This document shows, piece by piece, positions 6,044 through 13,168 of a DNA stretch of 13,323 bases. The notes below the pieces were generated by a model, which worked only from the letters and a program-made list of their open reading frames with translations, made no database searches and was not told the origin of the DNA. The DNA lies in the NCBI GenBank assembly GCA_033761915.1, contig JANRMC010000054.1, forward strand, positions 1 to 13,323, written 5' to 3'. The DNA comes from JACMLD01 sp033761915. GTDB taxonomy: Bacteria; Bacteroidota; Bacteroidia; Chitinophagales; Chitinophagaceae. The position numbers and the translations under genes were made by a program. How positions within the stretch are numbered: the first letter of the stretch is position 1; every line of letters begins with the position of its first letter.

Positions 6044-7555
6044 TTACACCGCTGCTGCTTTTTTAGAGATGCTTAACAAGCCAATAAAGGTAAGCAGCCC
6101 GTTTATAATCAGCAGTTCCAGCCCTATTTCAAAGCCGCCAAACAGTTGCTTCTGAAACATATCTAAAAAGAAGCACACAACAGGTGCCGCCACACAAATA
6201 AAGGGAACGATGGCATCGTTTACAGTTCTTTTGGTAATAATGCCAAATGTAAACAACCCCAATAACGGACCATAGGTATAGGCTGCCACTTTTAGTATTA
6301 CACCAATCATGCTGGAACTATCAATGAGTTTGTATACCATTACAAACACCAGGAAGATGGCAGCAAAAACAAGGTGTACCCGTTGGCGGGTTTTCTTTTT
6401 TTCGGTATCACTCCAATCGGTACGGCGCTGCATGCCCAAAATATCGATACAGAAAGAAGAGGTAAGAGCCGTAATAGCACCATCCGCACTGGGAAACAAT
6501 GCAGATATTAATGCTATAATAAAAATAACACTAATGATGGGGGGCATGTATTTAAGTGCCACTACCGGAAAGAGTTTATCTGCCGTGGCATCATTGGCTT
6601 CAATCATATAACGTGTTACCTCTTTGCCATTTTCAGTTATTGTAGCCATATGACCGCCCAGATTTTCTGCATACAAATGCAGCAAACCGCCCAACACCAA
6701 GAACAAGCTGATAACTACCAGCATAATAAAACCCAGTGTTACCACATTCTTCTTTGAATCTTTGAGGGTTTTAACAGAAATATTTTTTTGCATCATCTCC
6801 TGATCCATACCCGTCATGGTAACAGTTATAAAAGCCCCGGCCAATATTTGCTTTAAGAAAAAGAGCTTGCTGTTAGGGCCGGTAAAAAATATTTTGGTAT
6901 AGCCTTTATCGCCCATGGCCTGCAGGCTTTGCCCAAGACCCATATCCAGCTTATTTAAAATGAAGATGACACATATTACCAGGCCCGCCAGCATGCAGGT
7001 GGTTTGCAGCGTATCAGTATACACAATAGTTTTTACGCCGCCTTCATAGGTGTACAGCAAAATCATTATCAGAATAATGAGTGTGGTTAACCAAAAAGGA
7101 ACATTGAAGCTGGTTAAAATAGCATCCTGCAAAATTTTTACCACCAGGTACAATCTTGCAGTGGCACCTAATGTTCTTGAAAGAATGAAAAAGCTGGCGC
7201 CTGTTTTATAACTCCTGATGCCTAAGCGGCTGCTTAGATAGTTGTATATAGAAGTAAGATTAAGCCGGTAATAAAGTGGCAATAAAATAAATGCTATCGC
7301 AAAATAGCCAATTAAATACCCCAAGGTTATTTGCAGGTAAGCAAAAGACTCTTTACTTACTGCCCCGGGTACGCTTACAAAAGTTACCCCACTTAAAGAA
7401 GTACCAATCATACCAAAGGCAACCAGCATCCAGTTGCTGTTACGGTTGCCAATAAAGAAAGACTCGTTATTAGAATTGCGGCCCGTGTACCAGGCAACCA
7501 TCAGCAACAAAACAAAATAACCGATAACAAAACTGAACAGTAATAAAGGAGACAT
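6044..7555 (-). CDS. Sodium:solute symporter (SSS/SSF family)
   Basis: Integral inner-membrane carrier of 503 residues with about 13 hydrophobic segments, the usual length for the SSS family (SGLT/PutP/NIS fold), coupling Na+ entry to solute uptake. Seen in the sequence: TM1-TM2 region with GTSLSGVTFVSVPG (51-64), the family signature around YEGGVKTIVYTDTLQ (170-184), and SADGAITALTSSF (356-368) in the segment expected to carry the second sodium site. The substrate cannot be assigned; sugars, sialic acid, amino acids and anions are all transported by relatives. ATG 7555 starts the first membrane segment directly. The gene is divergent from the short LOG gene (138-base gap), with a perfect palindrome 22-31 bases upstream of its start. 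A strong RNA hairpin follows 32 bases after the stop. Confidence 0.92.
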   Translation of the reverse strand: MSPLLLFSFVIGYFVLLLMVAWYTGRNSNNESFFIGNRNSNWMLVAFGMIGTSLSGVTFVSVPGAVSKESFAYLQITLGYLIGYFAIAFILLPLYYRLNLTSIYNYLSSRLGIRSYKTGASFFILSRTLGATARLYLVVKILQDAILTSFNVPFWLTTLIILIMILLYTYEGGVKTIVYTDTLQTTCMLAGLVICVIFILNKLDMGLGQSLQAMGDKGYTKIFFTGPNSKLFFLKQILAGAFITVTMTGMDQEMMQKNISVKTLKDSKKNVVTLGFIMLVVISLFLVLGGLLHLYAENLGGHMATITENGKEVTRYMIEANDATADKLFPVVALKYMPPIISVIFIIALISALFPSADGAITALTSSFCIDILGMQRRTDWSDTEKKKTRQRVHLVFAAIFLVFVMVYKLIDSSSMIGVILKVAAYTYGPLLGLFTFGIITKRTVNDAIVPFICVAAPVVCFFLDMFQKQLFGGFEIGLELLIINGLLTFIGLLSISKKAAAV

Positions 7556-7576
7556 GCATTATAGTTTTTGGTAAAG

Positions 7577-7586
7577 CAAGCGCTTG
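7577..7586. promoter_or_regulatory. Palindrome in the symporter/LOG divergent promoter region
   Basis: CAAGCGCTTG is a perfect 10-base palindrome 22-31 bases upstream of the symporter ATG, where a repressor or activator could control the symporter. Its form recalls half-sites with a central CG used by LacI-type regulators, but no such regulator is in the window and a 10-mer can arise by chance. The rest of the gap is AT-rich; a TTACTTTG box on the plus strand is a poor candidate -7 for the LOG gene. Confidence 0.3.
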
Positions 7587-7693
7587 TAATTGAGTAAAAA
7601 ATGAAGGTAAAAAAATAATGTATAGGTTTACTGCTTATTGGTTTACTTTGATAAATAATTAGCTACTAAGGAACACGTTCAATTTAACTTACC

Positions 7694-8239
7694 ATGAAAG
7701 TACAGGCAGTGGCCGTTTTTTGCGGCTCTAAGAATGGCAATAACCCCCTTTTTTTACAACATGCGGCAGAACTGGGCAAACACCTGGCTGTACTAAACCT
7801 GCGCTTAATATATGGCGGCGGTAAGAAAGGCATTATGGGTACACTTGCCGATGCGGTTTTAAATAACGGCGGCAATGTAATGGGGGTTATTCCAAAAGTG
7901 CTTATTGAGTGGGAGGCCCAGCACGAAAACCTGACAGAACTGGCTATTGTGCCCGATATGCACAGCCGAAAAAAAATGATGTACGAATTAAGCGATGCCG
8001 CCATTATATTGCCCGGTGGCTTTGGCACGCTGGATGAATTGTTTGAAATGCTTACCTGGAACCAATTAAAAATACACGATAAAAAAATATACATCCTCAA
8101 CACAGCAGGCTTTTACGACCATTTATTAAACCATCTTAAAACTATGGAGAAAGAAGATTTTCTCTATGAGCCGTTCTCGCATCGCATAGTTTTTTGCAAT
8201 TCTCCGGTTGAATTATTTAATAAAATTGATTTAAAGTAA
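7694..8239 (+). CDS. LOG family protein, short type (cytokinin riboside 5'-monophosphate phosphoribohydrolase-like)
   Basis: A 181-residue cytosolic protein, the standard length for type-I LOG enzymes, which split nucleoside 5'-monophosphates at the N-glycosidic bond. Motifs in order: FCGS (9-12), YGGGKKGIMG (40-49), MHSRKKMM (89-96, the catalytic Arg segment) and PGGFGTLDELFE (107-118). It is clearly a different subgroup from the 231-residue paralogue at 5173-5868: it lacks the N-terminal extension and has YGGGKKG in place of SGGGPG. ATG 7694 is the natural start. Downstream, a weak CGGC/GCCG stem near 8275-8290 followed by TTTT might end the transcript, but it is short. Such genes are often annotated as purine-related or 'Rossman fold protein'; cytokinin as the real substrate is not implied. 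Confidence 0.92.
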   Translation: MKVQAVAVFCGSKNGNNPLFLQHAAELGKHLAVLNLRLIYGGGKKGIMGTLADAVLNNGGNVMGVIPKVLIEWEAQHENLTELAIVPDMHSRKKMMYELSDAAIILPGGFGTLDELFEMLTWNQLKIHDKKIYILNTAGFYDHLLNHLKTMEKEDFLYEPFSHRIVFCNSPVELFNKIDLK

Positions 8240-8319
8240 ATTCTTACTGGTACCTGCAACCCTTTTTATAAAAGCGGCATCTCGCCGGTTTTGTAGTATG
8301 AATACTCCTCCGCCTAAGT

Positions 8320-8343
8320 GTTTATAATTAGAAGTTTATAATT
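8320..8343 (+). repeat. Direct repeat GTTTATAATT upstream of the T9SS cargo gene
   Basis: GTTTATAATT occurs at 8320-8329 and again at 8334-8343, a 14-base period, about 70-90 bases upstream of the cargo start. It may be a regulator site or simple AT-rich repetition. A box TAAATTTA at 8380-8387, one base from TAnnTTTG, lies between it and the start and could be the -7 element. Confidence 0.3.
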
Positions 8344-8410
8344 TTAAAACAGTAATCTGGCAGGCAATATTTTACGGTATAAATTTATGTATCGAACAAT
8401 ATTCAAACTT

Positions 8411-9322
8411 ATGAAACGGATTGTAACTCTCTTTTTTTTGCTTGGAATGTTTTCTGCAAATGCACAAACCTGTCCTAACTATTTCAATCGTAACAATGGT
8501 AACGGACAACCCGGCCGCTGTGGTGGTCCAAACTGTTCAGGGTCTGCCAAAACCGGTGATATAGATTTAGACTTTGGTACCTGTCCCAGTCCATTACCCA
8601 CCATTGTTTTATTAAGCCCCACCCTTTCTGGTTTTTGTTTCGATCCCGGTAATATAGAAGTTACCACCCCCTGCCAGGTACACTATTGCTTCAGAGGGCA
8701 AAACCTGCCCAGCTCCGGCAACATGTCTGTTCAGTTTGCACAAGGGGCTACCACTTACAGTTGTATTTATCCAATTAACGGTGGCGCGGGCACATTACCT
8801 ATTACACTCATAAATTTCAACGCAGTTACCAATAACCGCCAAACCAATTTTACCTGGGAAGCGGCCAATACCAGTAAGCTTACTGCGTTTGCCATTGAAG
8901 CCAGTAAAGACGGATCTGCTTTTTACCGCGAGGCTTTAGTAAATGCCAGTGCCTCTAACGATCGCAGTAAGTACAGCTATAGCATAAGCGCCAAAGAAAA
9001 CACTACTTTCTACCGTTTAAAAACTATAGAAAAAGATGGTGAGTTTGCCTACTCAGAAATCATAAAAATAAAAGGCAACAACCAAAAAGAAATAGTGTTA
9101 AACCCTAATGCCAGTAATACGGCGTTACAGTTAACCACCAATGGTGCCGATTTAACCAATGCCCGCTACCAGTTTATTAATACCGCTGGCCAGGTAGAAC
9201 AACAAGGCACTATTACCAATAACAGCATTGCCATTACACAATTAAAAACGGGTGTGCATTATATAAATATAACCAGCCATACCGGGCAATTACTTTATCA
9301 ATCCAACTTCATCAAACATTAA
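8411..9322 (+). CDS. Cysteine-rich secreted protein with T9SS C-terminal sorting domain
   Basis: A 303-residue exported protein. Signal peptide 1-19 (KRIVTLFFLLGMFSANAQ). The mature N-terminal region (20-125) holds eight cysteines (21, 37, 42, 58, 76, 88, 93, 118), which could form four disulfides; I do not recognise this domain. LPITLINFNA (129-138) opens the Fn3-like linker domain common before T9SS sorting domains (FTWEAANTSKLTAFAIEAS). Residues 227-303 have the type A sorting-domain pattern: IVLNPNASN, then ARYQFINTAGQV, TQLKTGVHYINI and a basic end. It should be exported by Sec, moved across the outer membrane by T9SS, and the tail removed. ATG 8411 is chosen over 8387 because it opens the signal peptide. 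Monocistronic, ending at a strong terminator. Confidence 0.88.
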   Translation: MKRIVTLFFLLGMFSANAQTCPNYFNRNNGNGQPGRCGGPNCSGSAKTGDIDLDFGTCPSPLPTIVLLSPTLSGFCFDPGNIEVTTPCQVHYCFRGQNLPSSGNMSVQFAQGATTYSCIYPINGGAGTLPITLINFNAVTNNRQTNFTWEAANTSKLTAFAIEASKDGSAFYREALVNASASNDRSKYSYSISAKENTTFYRLKTIEKDGEFAYSEIIKIKGNNQKEIVLNPNASNTALQLTTNGADLTNARYQFINTAGQVEQQGTITNNSIAITQLKTGVHYINITSHTGQLLYQSNFIKH

Positions 9323-9324
9323 TA

Positions 9325-9358
9325 AAAGAAACACCCCGCCAATGCGGGGTGTTTCTTT
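9325..9358. terminator. Perfect bidirectional rho-independent terminator
   Basis: AAAGAAACACCCCGC (9325-9339) and GCGGGGTGTTTCTTT (9344-9358) are exact inverted repeats of 15 bp around loop CAAT. The GC-rich centre is flanked by A-rich and T-rich ends, so it works in both directions. It lies 2 bases after the cargo stop codon and also faces transcripts arriving from the minus-strand gene at 9540-10148. Confidence 0.93.
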
Positions 9359-9360
9359 AT

Positions 9361-9414
9361 ATGATAACCAGCAGCTGTATATATTTCAGCAGTTGTTGCG
9401 TCGCACCCTTCAGC
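9361..9414 (-). repeat. Copy B of the dispersed intergenic repeat
   Basis: On the minus strand: GCTGAAGGGTGCGACGCAAC, then AACTGCTG, a 15-base AT-rich middle, and GCTGCTGGTTATCAT. The 16-base stretch AAGGGTGCGACGCAAC is identical to copy A; the tail differs by a few bases. It sits just beyond the bidirectional terminator. Confidence 0.7.
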
Positions 9415-9423
9415 TATGGTAAA

Positions 9424-9525
9424 AGGTATGGGCATAAGGTTTAAGGCCCTATAGCTTATACCTGTTCTTCCGTACAAGTGTCCGCCTCTTAAGGCGGAAC
9501 GATGCTTCACCGGAGTTACTGAAGC
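9424..9525. repeat. Intergenic block of three inverted repeats
   Basis: Between repeat B and the barrel gene are three consecutive stems: AGGTATGGGC (9424-9433) pairing with GCCC (9446-9449) and ATACCT (9458-9463) with a bulge; TCCGCCT/AGGCGGA (9481-9487/9492-9498) around CTTA; and GCTTCA/TGAAGC (9504-9509/9520-9525). None is followed by a T-run. ORFs crossing this block (for example 9319-9510 minus) have no recognisable protein and run through the terminator, so I treat it as non-coding structured DNA, perhaps part of a larger repeat that includes copy B. Confidence 0.45.
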
Positions 9526-9539
9526 TGGTACACAAAAAA

Positions 9540-10148
9540 TTAACGGTTTTTGTTACCCTGAAAAAGCCCAATATTAAAACCGGCACGTATAACAGGTATG
9601 GGCCGCCCCAGATAATCAGTATACGGTGAGTTGGCATTATTACTTACATCAAACAACAGCGCCAGAAAGAAAAAATTATTATTGCCGGGGTAGCGGCCAG
9701 AAGTGTACCCACCGCCAATTAAAAAGCTATTACCAGATGTTTTAAAAGTATTGTTCTGCAAGTTGCTGTTAGGAGGGGCCACAAATTTTTGTGTTACAAA
9801 ATTATGTTCAAACTGAGCCTGTGCAAATAAAAAATTCACAGGAAATAACCTTGTAAAAACACCGCCACCATAATTGGTTTGGCGCAACCGGTCGTTTATA
9901 TACTGATAATCTCTGGTAGAAGAATAATTATAGTTGGCCACCACACCCACATCGGCCCAATTGGTAAGGCTGTAACCAAAAATAGGATTGCCGCCAATTA
10001 AAAATGTATTGTTGAAAAAAGAAAGGTTCACCGTGCCCCCGCTAAAGAGTTTCTCTTTTTTAAACCCTTTTTCCTTCACTTCTTCATCCTGTGCAAACAG
10101 GGCCTGGGTTAATAAAAAGAAGCTGCATAAAATACTCAGTTTTTTCAT
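9540..10148 (-). CDS. Small outer-membrane beta-barrel-like protein, function unknown
   Basis: A 202-residue exported protein: signal peptide 1-20 (KKLSILCSFFLLTQALFAQ), a short charged stretch (DEEVKEKGFKKEK), then alternating hydrophobic/aromatic and glycine-rich segments (GGTVNLSFFNN, NPIFGYSLTNWADVGVVANY, YGGGVFTRLFPV, FLFAQAQFEHNFV, SFLIGGGYTSGRY, FFFLALLFDV, IRAGFNIGLF). This pattern fits an 8-strand outer-membrane barrel of the OprF/OmpW-like superfamily type common in Bacteroidota. No named family can be assigned. ATG 10148 opens a good signal peptide. The gene lies 85 bases downstream of the FAD oxidoreductase on the same strand, with a hairpin between, and ends facing the structured block and the bidirectional terminator. 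Confidence 0.8.
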   Translation of the reverse strand: MKKLSILCSFFLLTQALFAQDEEVKEKGFKKEKLFSGGTVNLSFFNNTFLIGGNPIFGYSLTNWADVGVVANYNYSSTRDYQYINDRLRQTNYGGGVFTRLFPVNFLFAQAQFEHNFVTQKFVAPPNSNLQNNTFKTSGNSFLIGGGYTSGRYPGNNNFFFLALLFDVSNNANSPYTDYLGRPIPVIRAGFNIGLFQGNKNR

Positions 10149-10204
10149 GTGATAATTTTTAATGTTTATTCCATATTGCTGATTTGAATGCTTTAACAGA
10201 TAAG

Positions 10205-10226
10205 ACCTGTATCAATTACTACAGGT
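10205..10226 (-). terminator. Weak hairpin after the FAD/Fe-S oxidoreductase gene
   Basis: ACCTGTA (10205-10211) and TACAGGT (10220-10226) are exact inverted repeats around an 8-base loop, 7 bases after the stop codon at 10234. The minus-strand downstream sequence (CTTATCTGTT) is only moderately T-rich, so this is at best a weak or attenuating terminator ahead of the barrel gene. Confidence 0.4.
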
Positions 10227-10233
10227 TTAATAC

Positions 10234-13047
10234 TTATACTGAAACTTCGTTTAAAAGATTGGCAACAGATTCATACAAAAAACCACTGCTTTCACTCAAT
10301 GCCATTTCACAGGTTTTAGAGCTTGAATAAAAGCCACTGCAATGACTGTTTTGTAACTCTGCCATTTCCATAGCCACGGCAGCATGGGTTAAGGCCGGCA
10401 CCTGCATGCCCCTGTCTCCGGCCATACCACAGCAACCTGCATATACCGGCACCTGCACTTCTTGTGCGCAGGCTTTGGCTAAGGCTATCAGCTTATGTGT
10501 GTTTTTCATTTTTGTTAAAGAACATACCGGGTGCAATGCAATTTTATCTTTTGGCTTTGTTATTTTAATAACGGGCAATACAAAGTCGTGCAAAAAGTCT
10601 ATTGCATCTAAGATAGTTAATGCATCAAATTTTTGCTGGTTAGCCGGTGTTAAATAAACCCTGCAATCTTTTAAAGTATGTGTGCAGGAACTCATATCGG
10701 TTACTACCGGTATTGCTCCTTTACCAGACTGCTCATATAACCACTCAATCGTTTTATTTTTTGTAAAGACTGCGGCACCAGTAAATCCTTTAGAAGAAAA
10801 AGGTTGTCCGCAGCAAACGCCTTGTATACTGCCGGGTATTGTTAACCGGATGCCGGCTTTAGCTGTTACACTCAGCAAACTGTCAATAACATTTGATGCG
10901 TTATTGCTGCCACCACCCATGCAACGGGTAATGCAGGTGGTAAAATAAAGAAAGCTGCCCTGCTTGGCCGTTACTGGTATTGTAACCGGACCAGCCTGAG
11001 TTTGCATCCATTTAGGAAAAGAGGGAAATACTTTTTTAATACCAGTAGTAAATTTTGTCATTGCCGCTTTACCAAAAACTTTATTTACCAACAAGCCGCT
11101 TCTTAAGGCCAGCTGCACCAACTGTTCTGTTGTTTTAAAATTTTTAGCAATGCGCAAAGCCGTTTGGTTGGCAAATTTGCTATGGTTCTCACCGCGCAGG
11201 CGTTTTACCAGATCACCGGTATTAATATCTACCGGGCACTCGGTAGCACACAACCCATCCACCGCACAGGTATCCAATCCATCGTATTGGTATTGCTGCA
11301 ACAAAGTTTTATGTGCCGCTATATTACCAGCAGCTTTTAATGAAGCAAGATTTCTTCTTACCACAATACGGCGGCGTGGTGTTAAAGTAATGTCGCGGCT
11401 GGGGCATTTCTGTTCGCAATAACCGCACTCAATACATTTATCCACTTCTTCTTCTACCGCAGGCATTTCTTTTAAATGCGTGATATGCGCTTTCTTATTT
11501 TCATTAATAATAACACCGGGGTTTAAAATAGTATGCGGGTCGGCCAGCGCTTTAATACGCTTCATAATTTCATAGGCCTCTGCCCCCCACTCTGTTTCTA
11601 CAAACGGTGCCATGTTGCGCCCGGTACCATGTTCTGCTTTTAAAGCGCCATCGTATTTTTTTACCACCAGTGCCACCACTTCTTCCATAAATAATTCGTA
11701 GCGGCTAATTTCTTCTTTGGTGTTAAAAGACTGTGTTATTACAAAATGTATGTTGCCATCTTTTGCATGGCCAAACACAATGGCGTTATCGTATTTATAT
11801 TTTTCAAACAACAGCTGCAAGTCGGCCAATGCAGCGGCCAGTTGTGCCACCGGAAAAGCAATGTCTTCTAATATAACCGTGGTACCCCGGGCCCTTACCG
11901 CACCCACAGAAGGAAACATACCTTTTCGTATTTTCCAATAAAGCTCTCTTGTACTCGTATCTGTTGTAAACGCTGCAGGGTGCGATAGCTGCAATTGTGT
12001 TAAGGCTTCAAAAGCTGTTTTTTTTTGTTGCAGCGCTTGCATTGTATCATCCTGGTATTCTACCAGCAACGCGGTGGCATTGGTTGGCAAGTCTTTTATT
12101 AAAGATGGTATGCCTTCATAATGTTCTATTGATCGCAGCGATGCACGGTCCATCAGCTCTATCATTTCTGCACCGGTATTGGTAATGGGCACAATGGCAT
12201 TGCAGGCATCTTTCATATTGGCAAAAAACAATAGGGCCGTTGCTTTAAAGGCATAGTCTGGCACTGTTTGTAACGTTGCATGTGCTATAAAAGCCAGTGT
12301 GCCTTCAGCCCCAATCAGCAAGTGGGCAAAAATATCTAACGGATGATGGTAATCGGCCAGCGCATTAATAGAATAGCCCACCGTATTTTTTGTAAGATAC
12401 TTTTGCCGGATGCGTTGCAACAGTAAAGGCGTGTTGTTTACCTGCCGGTGTAAATCGGCAAGACCATTAAATAATACAGGTTGCTCTTTTTCAAAACGTC
12501 CGTAATCTTCTTTAACAGCGGTATTATAGGTTGCGCCATTGGGCAGTATAAAACAGATATTTTTTACCGTGTGGTATGAATTGAGCGAAACGCCGCAACA
12601 CATGCCACTGGCATTGTTAGATAAAATGCCACCCACCATAGCCGTGTTGATAGATGAAGGATCGGGACCAATTTTGCGTTGGTATTTTTTTAAGTACTGG
12701 TTGGCAACTGCACCAATAATACCGGGCTGCAACCAAATGCTGGCGCCGTTTTCTTTTACCTCGTAACCCCTCCAGTGAATACTCAAATCGGCCAGTATAC
12801 CATTGGTTATTGACTGACCGCTTAAACTGCTGCCACCCGTACGAAAGGTTACCGGCACTTGTAACTTTTGGCACAGTTGAAATAACTGCACCACTTCAGC
12901 TTCATTAGCCGGCTGTACCACGGCTTTGGGTTGTAAATGATAAAAGCCTGCATCGCTGGCATAAGCCACCACATCTATCAATCTTGTTTTAACTCGTTGC
13001 GGCGGAAATATCTTCAGCAGTTCTTTCTCTAATACTGACATCTGCAT
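10234..13047 (-). CDS. FAD-binding and Fe-S-binding oxidoreductase (D-lactate/glycolate dehydrogenase-type, GlcD-GlcF fusion)
   Basis: A 937-residue fusion of a GlcD-like flavoprotein and a GlcF-like iron-sulfur subunit, expected to oxidise a 2-hydroxy acid such as D-lactate at the inner face of the membrane and pass electrons towards quinone. FAD-binding (PCMH) part: FRTGGSSLSGQS (68-79), GPDPSS (127-132) and MVGGILSNNASGMCCG (137-152). FAD-oxidase C-terminal part: GAEGTLAFI (246-254), HAKDGNIHF (427-435), EHGTG (472-476) and LNPG (508-511). Two ferredoxin-like clusters: CIECGYCEQKCP (538-549), and C594, C600, C604 with Pro after. Two cysteine-rich CCG domains: C705, C709, CCGQPF (745-750); C842, GCCGMAG (871-877). 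All key cysteines are present. The start is ATG 13047 or ATG 13041; a TAACTTTC box at 13059-13066 is one base from TAnnTTTG but lacks a -33 TTG. The exact substrate is uncertain. Confidence 0.92.
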   Translation of the reverse strand: MQMSVLEKELLKIFPPQRVKTRLIDVVAYASDAGFYHLQPKAVVQPANEAEVVQLFQLCQKLQVPVTFRTGGSSLSGQSITNGILADLSIHWRGYEVKENGASIWLQPGIIGAVANQYLKKYQRKIGPDPSSINTAMVGGILSNNASGMCCGVSLNSYHTVKNICFILPNGATYNTAVKEDYGRFEKEQPVLFNGLADLHRQVNNTPLLLQRIRQKYLTKNTVGYSINALADYHHPLDIFAHLLIGAEGTLAFIAHATLQTVPDYAFKATALLFFANMKDACNAIVPITNTGAEMIELMDRASLRSIEHYEGIPSLIKDLPTNATALLVEYQDDTMQALQQKKTAFEALTQLQLSHPAAFTTDTSTRELYWKIRKGMFPSVGAVRARGTTVILEDIAFPVAQLAAALADLQLLFEKYKYDNAIVFGHAKDGNIHFVITQSFNTKEEISRYELFMEEVVALVVKKYDGALKAEHGTGRNMAPFVETEWGAEAYEIMKRIKALADPHTILNPGVIINENKKAHITHLKEMPAVEEEVDKCIECGYCEQKCPSRDITLTPRRRIVVRRNLASLKAAGNIAAHKTLLQQYQYDGLDTCAVDGLCATECPVDINTGDLVKRLRGENHSKFANQTALRIAKNFKTTEQLVQLALRSGLLVNKVFGKAAMTKFTTGIKKVFPSFPKWMQTQAGPVTIPVTAKQGSFLYFTTCITRCMGGGSNNASNVIDSLLSVTAKAGIRLTIPGSIQGVCCGQPFSSKGFTGAAVFTKNKTIEWLYEQSGKGAIPVVTDMSSCTHTLKDCRVYLTPANQQKFDALTILDAIDFLHDFVLPVIKITKPKDKIALHPVCSLTKMKNTHKLIALAKACAQEVQVPVYAGCCGMAGDRGMQVPALTHAAVAMEMAELQNSHCSGFYSSSKTCEMALSESSGFLYESVANLLNEVSV

Positions 13048-13106
13048 TAATTGGAACGGAAAGTTAGTTTAAAAATTAATTGTACGGCGGTATGGATGCC
13101 ATTACT

Positions 13107-13168
13107 GCTGCTGTAAAAGTGTGCGACGCAACGGTGCTGCACAAAGCACCTATGCTGGTTACATAAAA
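13107..13168 (+). repeat. Copy C of the dispersed intergenic repeat
   Basis: GCTGCTG, then TAAAAGTGTGCGACGCAACGG, a hairpin middle, and ATGCTGGTTACATAAAA. The core TGCGACGCAACGG and the tail GCTGGTTACATAAAA match copy A exactly. The middle differs and forms GGTGCT (13133-13138) with AGCACC (13145-13150) around GCACAA. It fills the gap between the oxidoreductase start and the end of the PorP/SprF-like gene and ends at that gene's stop codon. Confidence 0.75.

Noticed and set aside
7684..8103. Minus-strand ORF of 139 codons
   Set aside because: It lies antisense to the short LOG gene, which has all family motifs; the reverse reading shows none.
9319..9510. Minus-strand ORF of 63 codons through the bidirectional terminator
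   Set aside because: It translates the terminator, repeat B and hairpins; no signal, motif or start context supports a protein.
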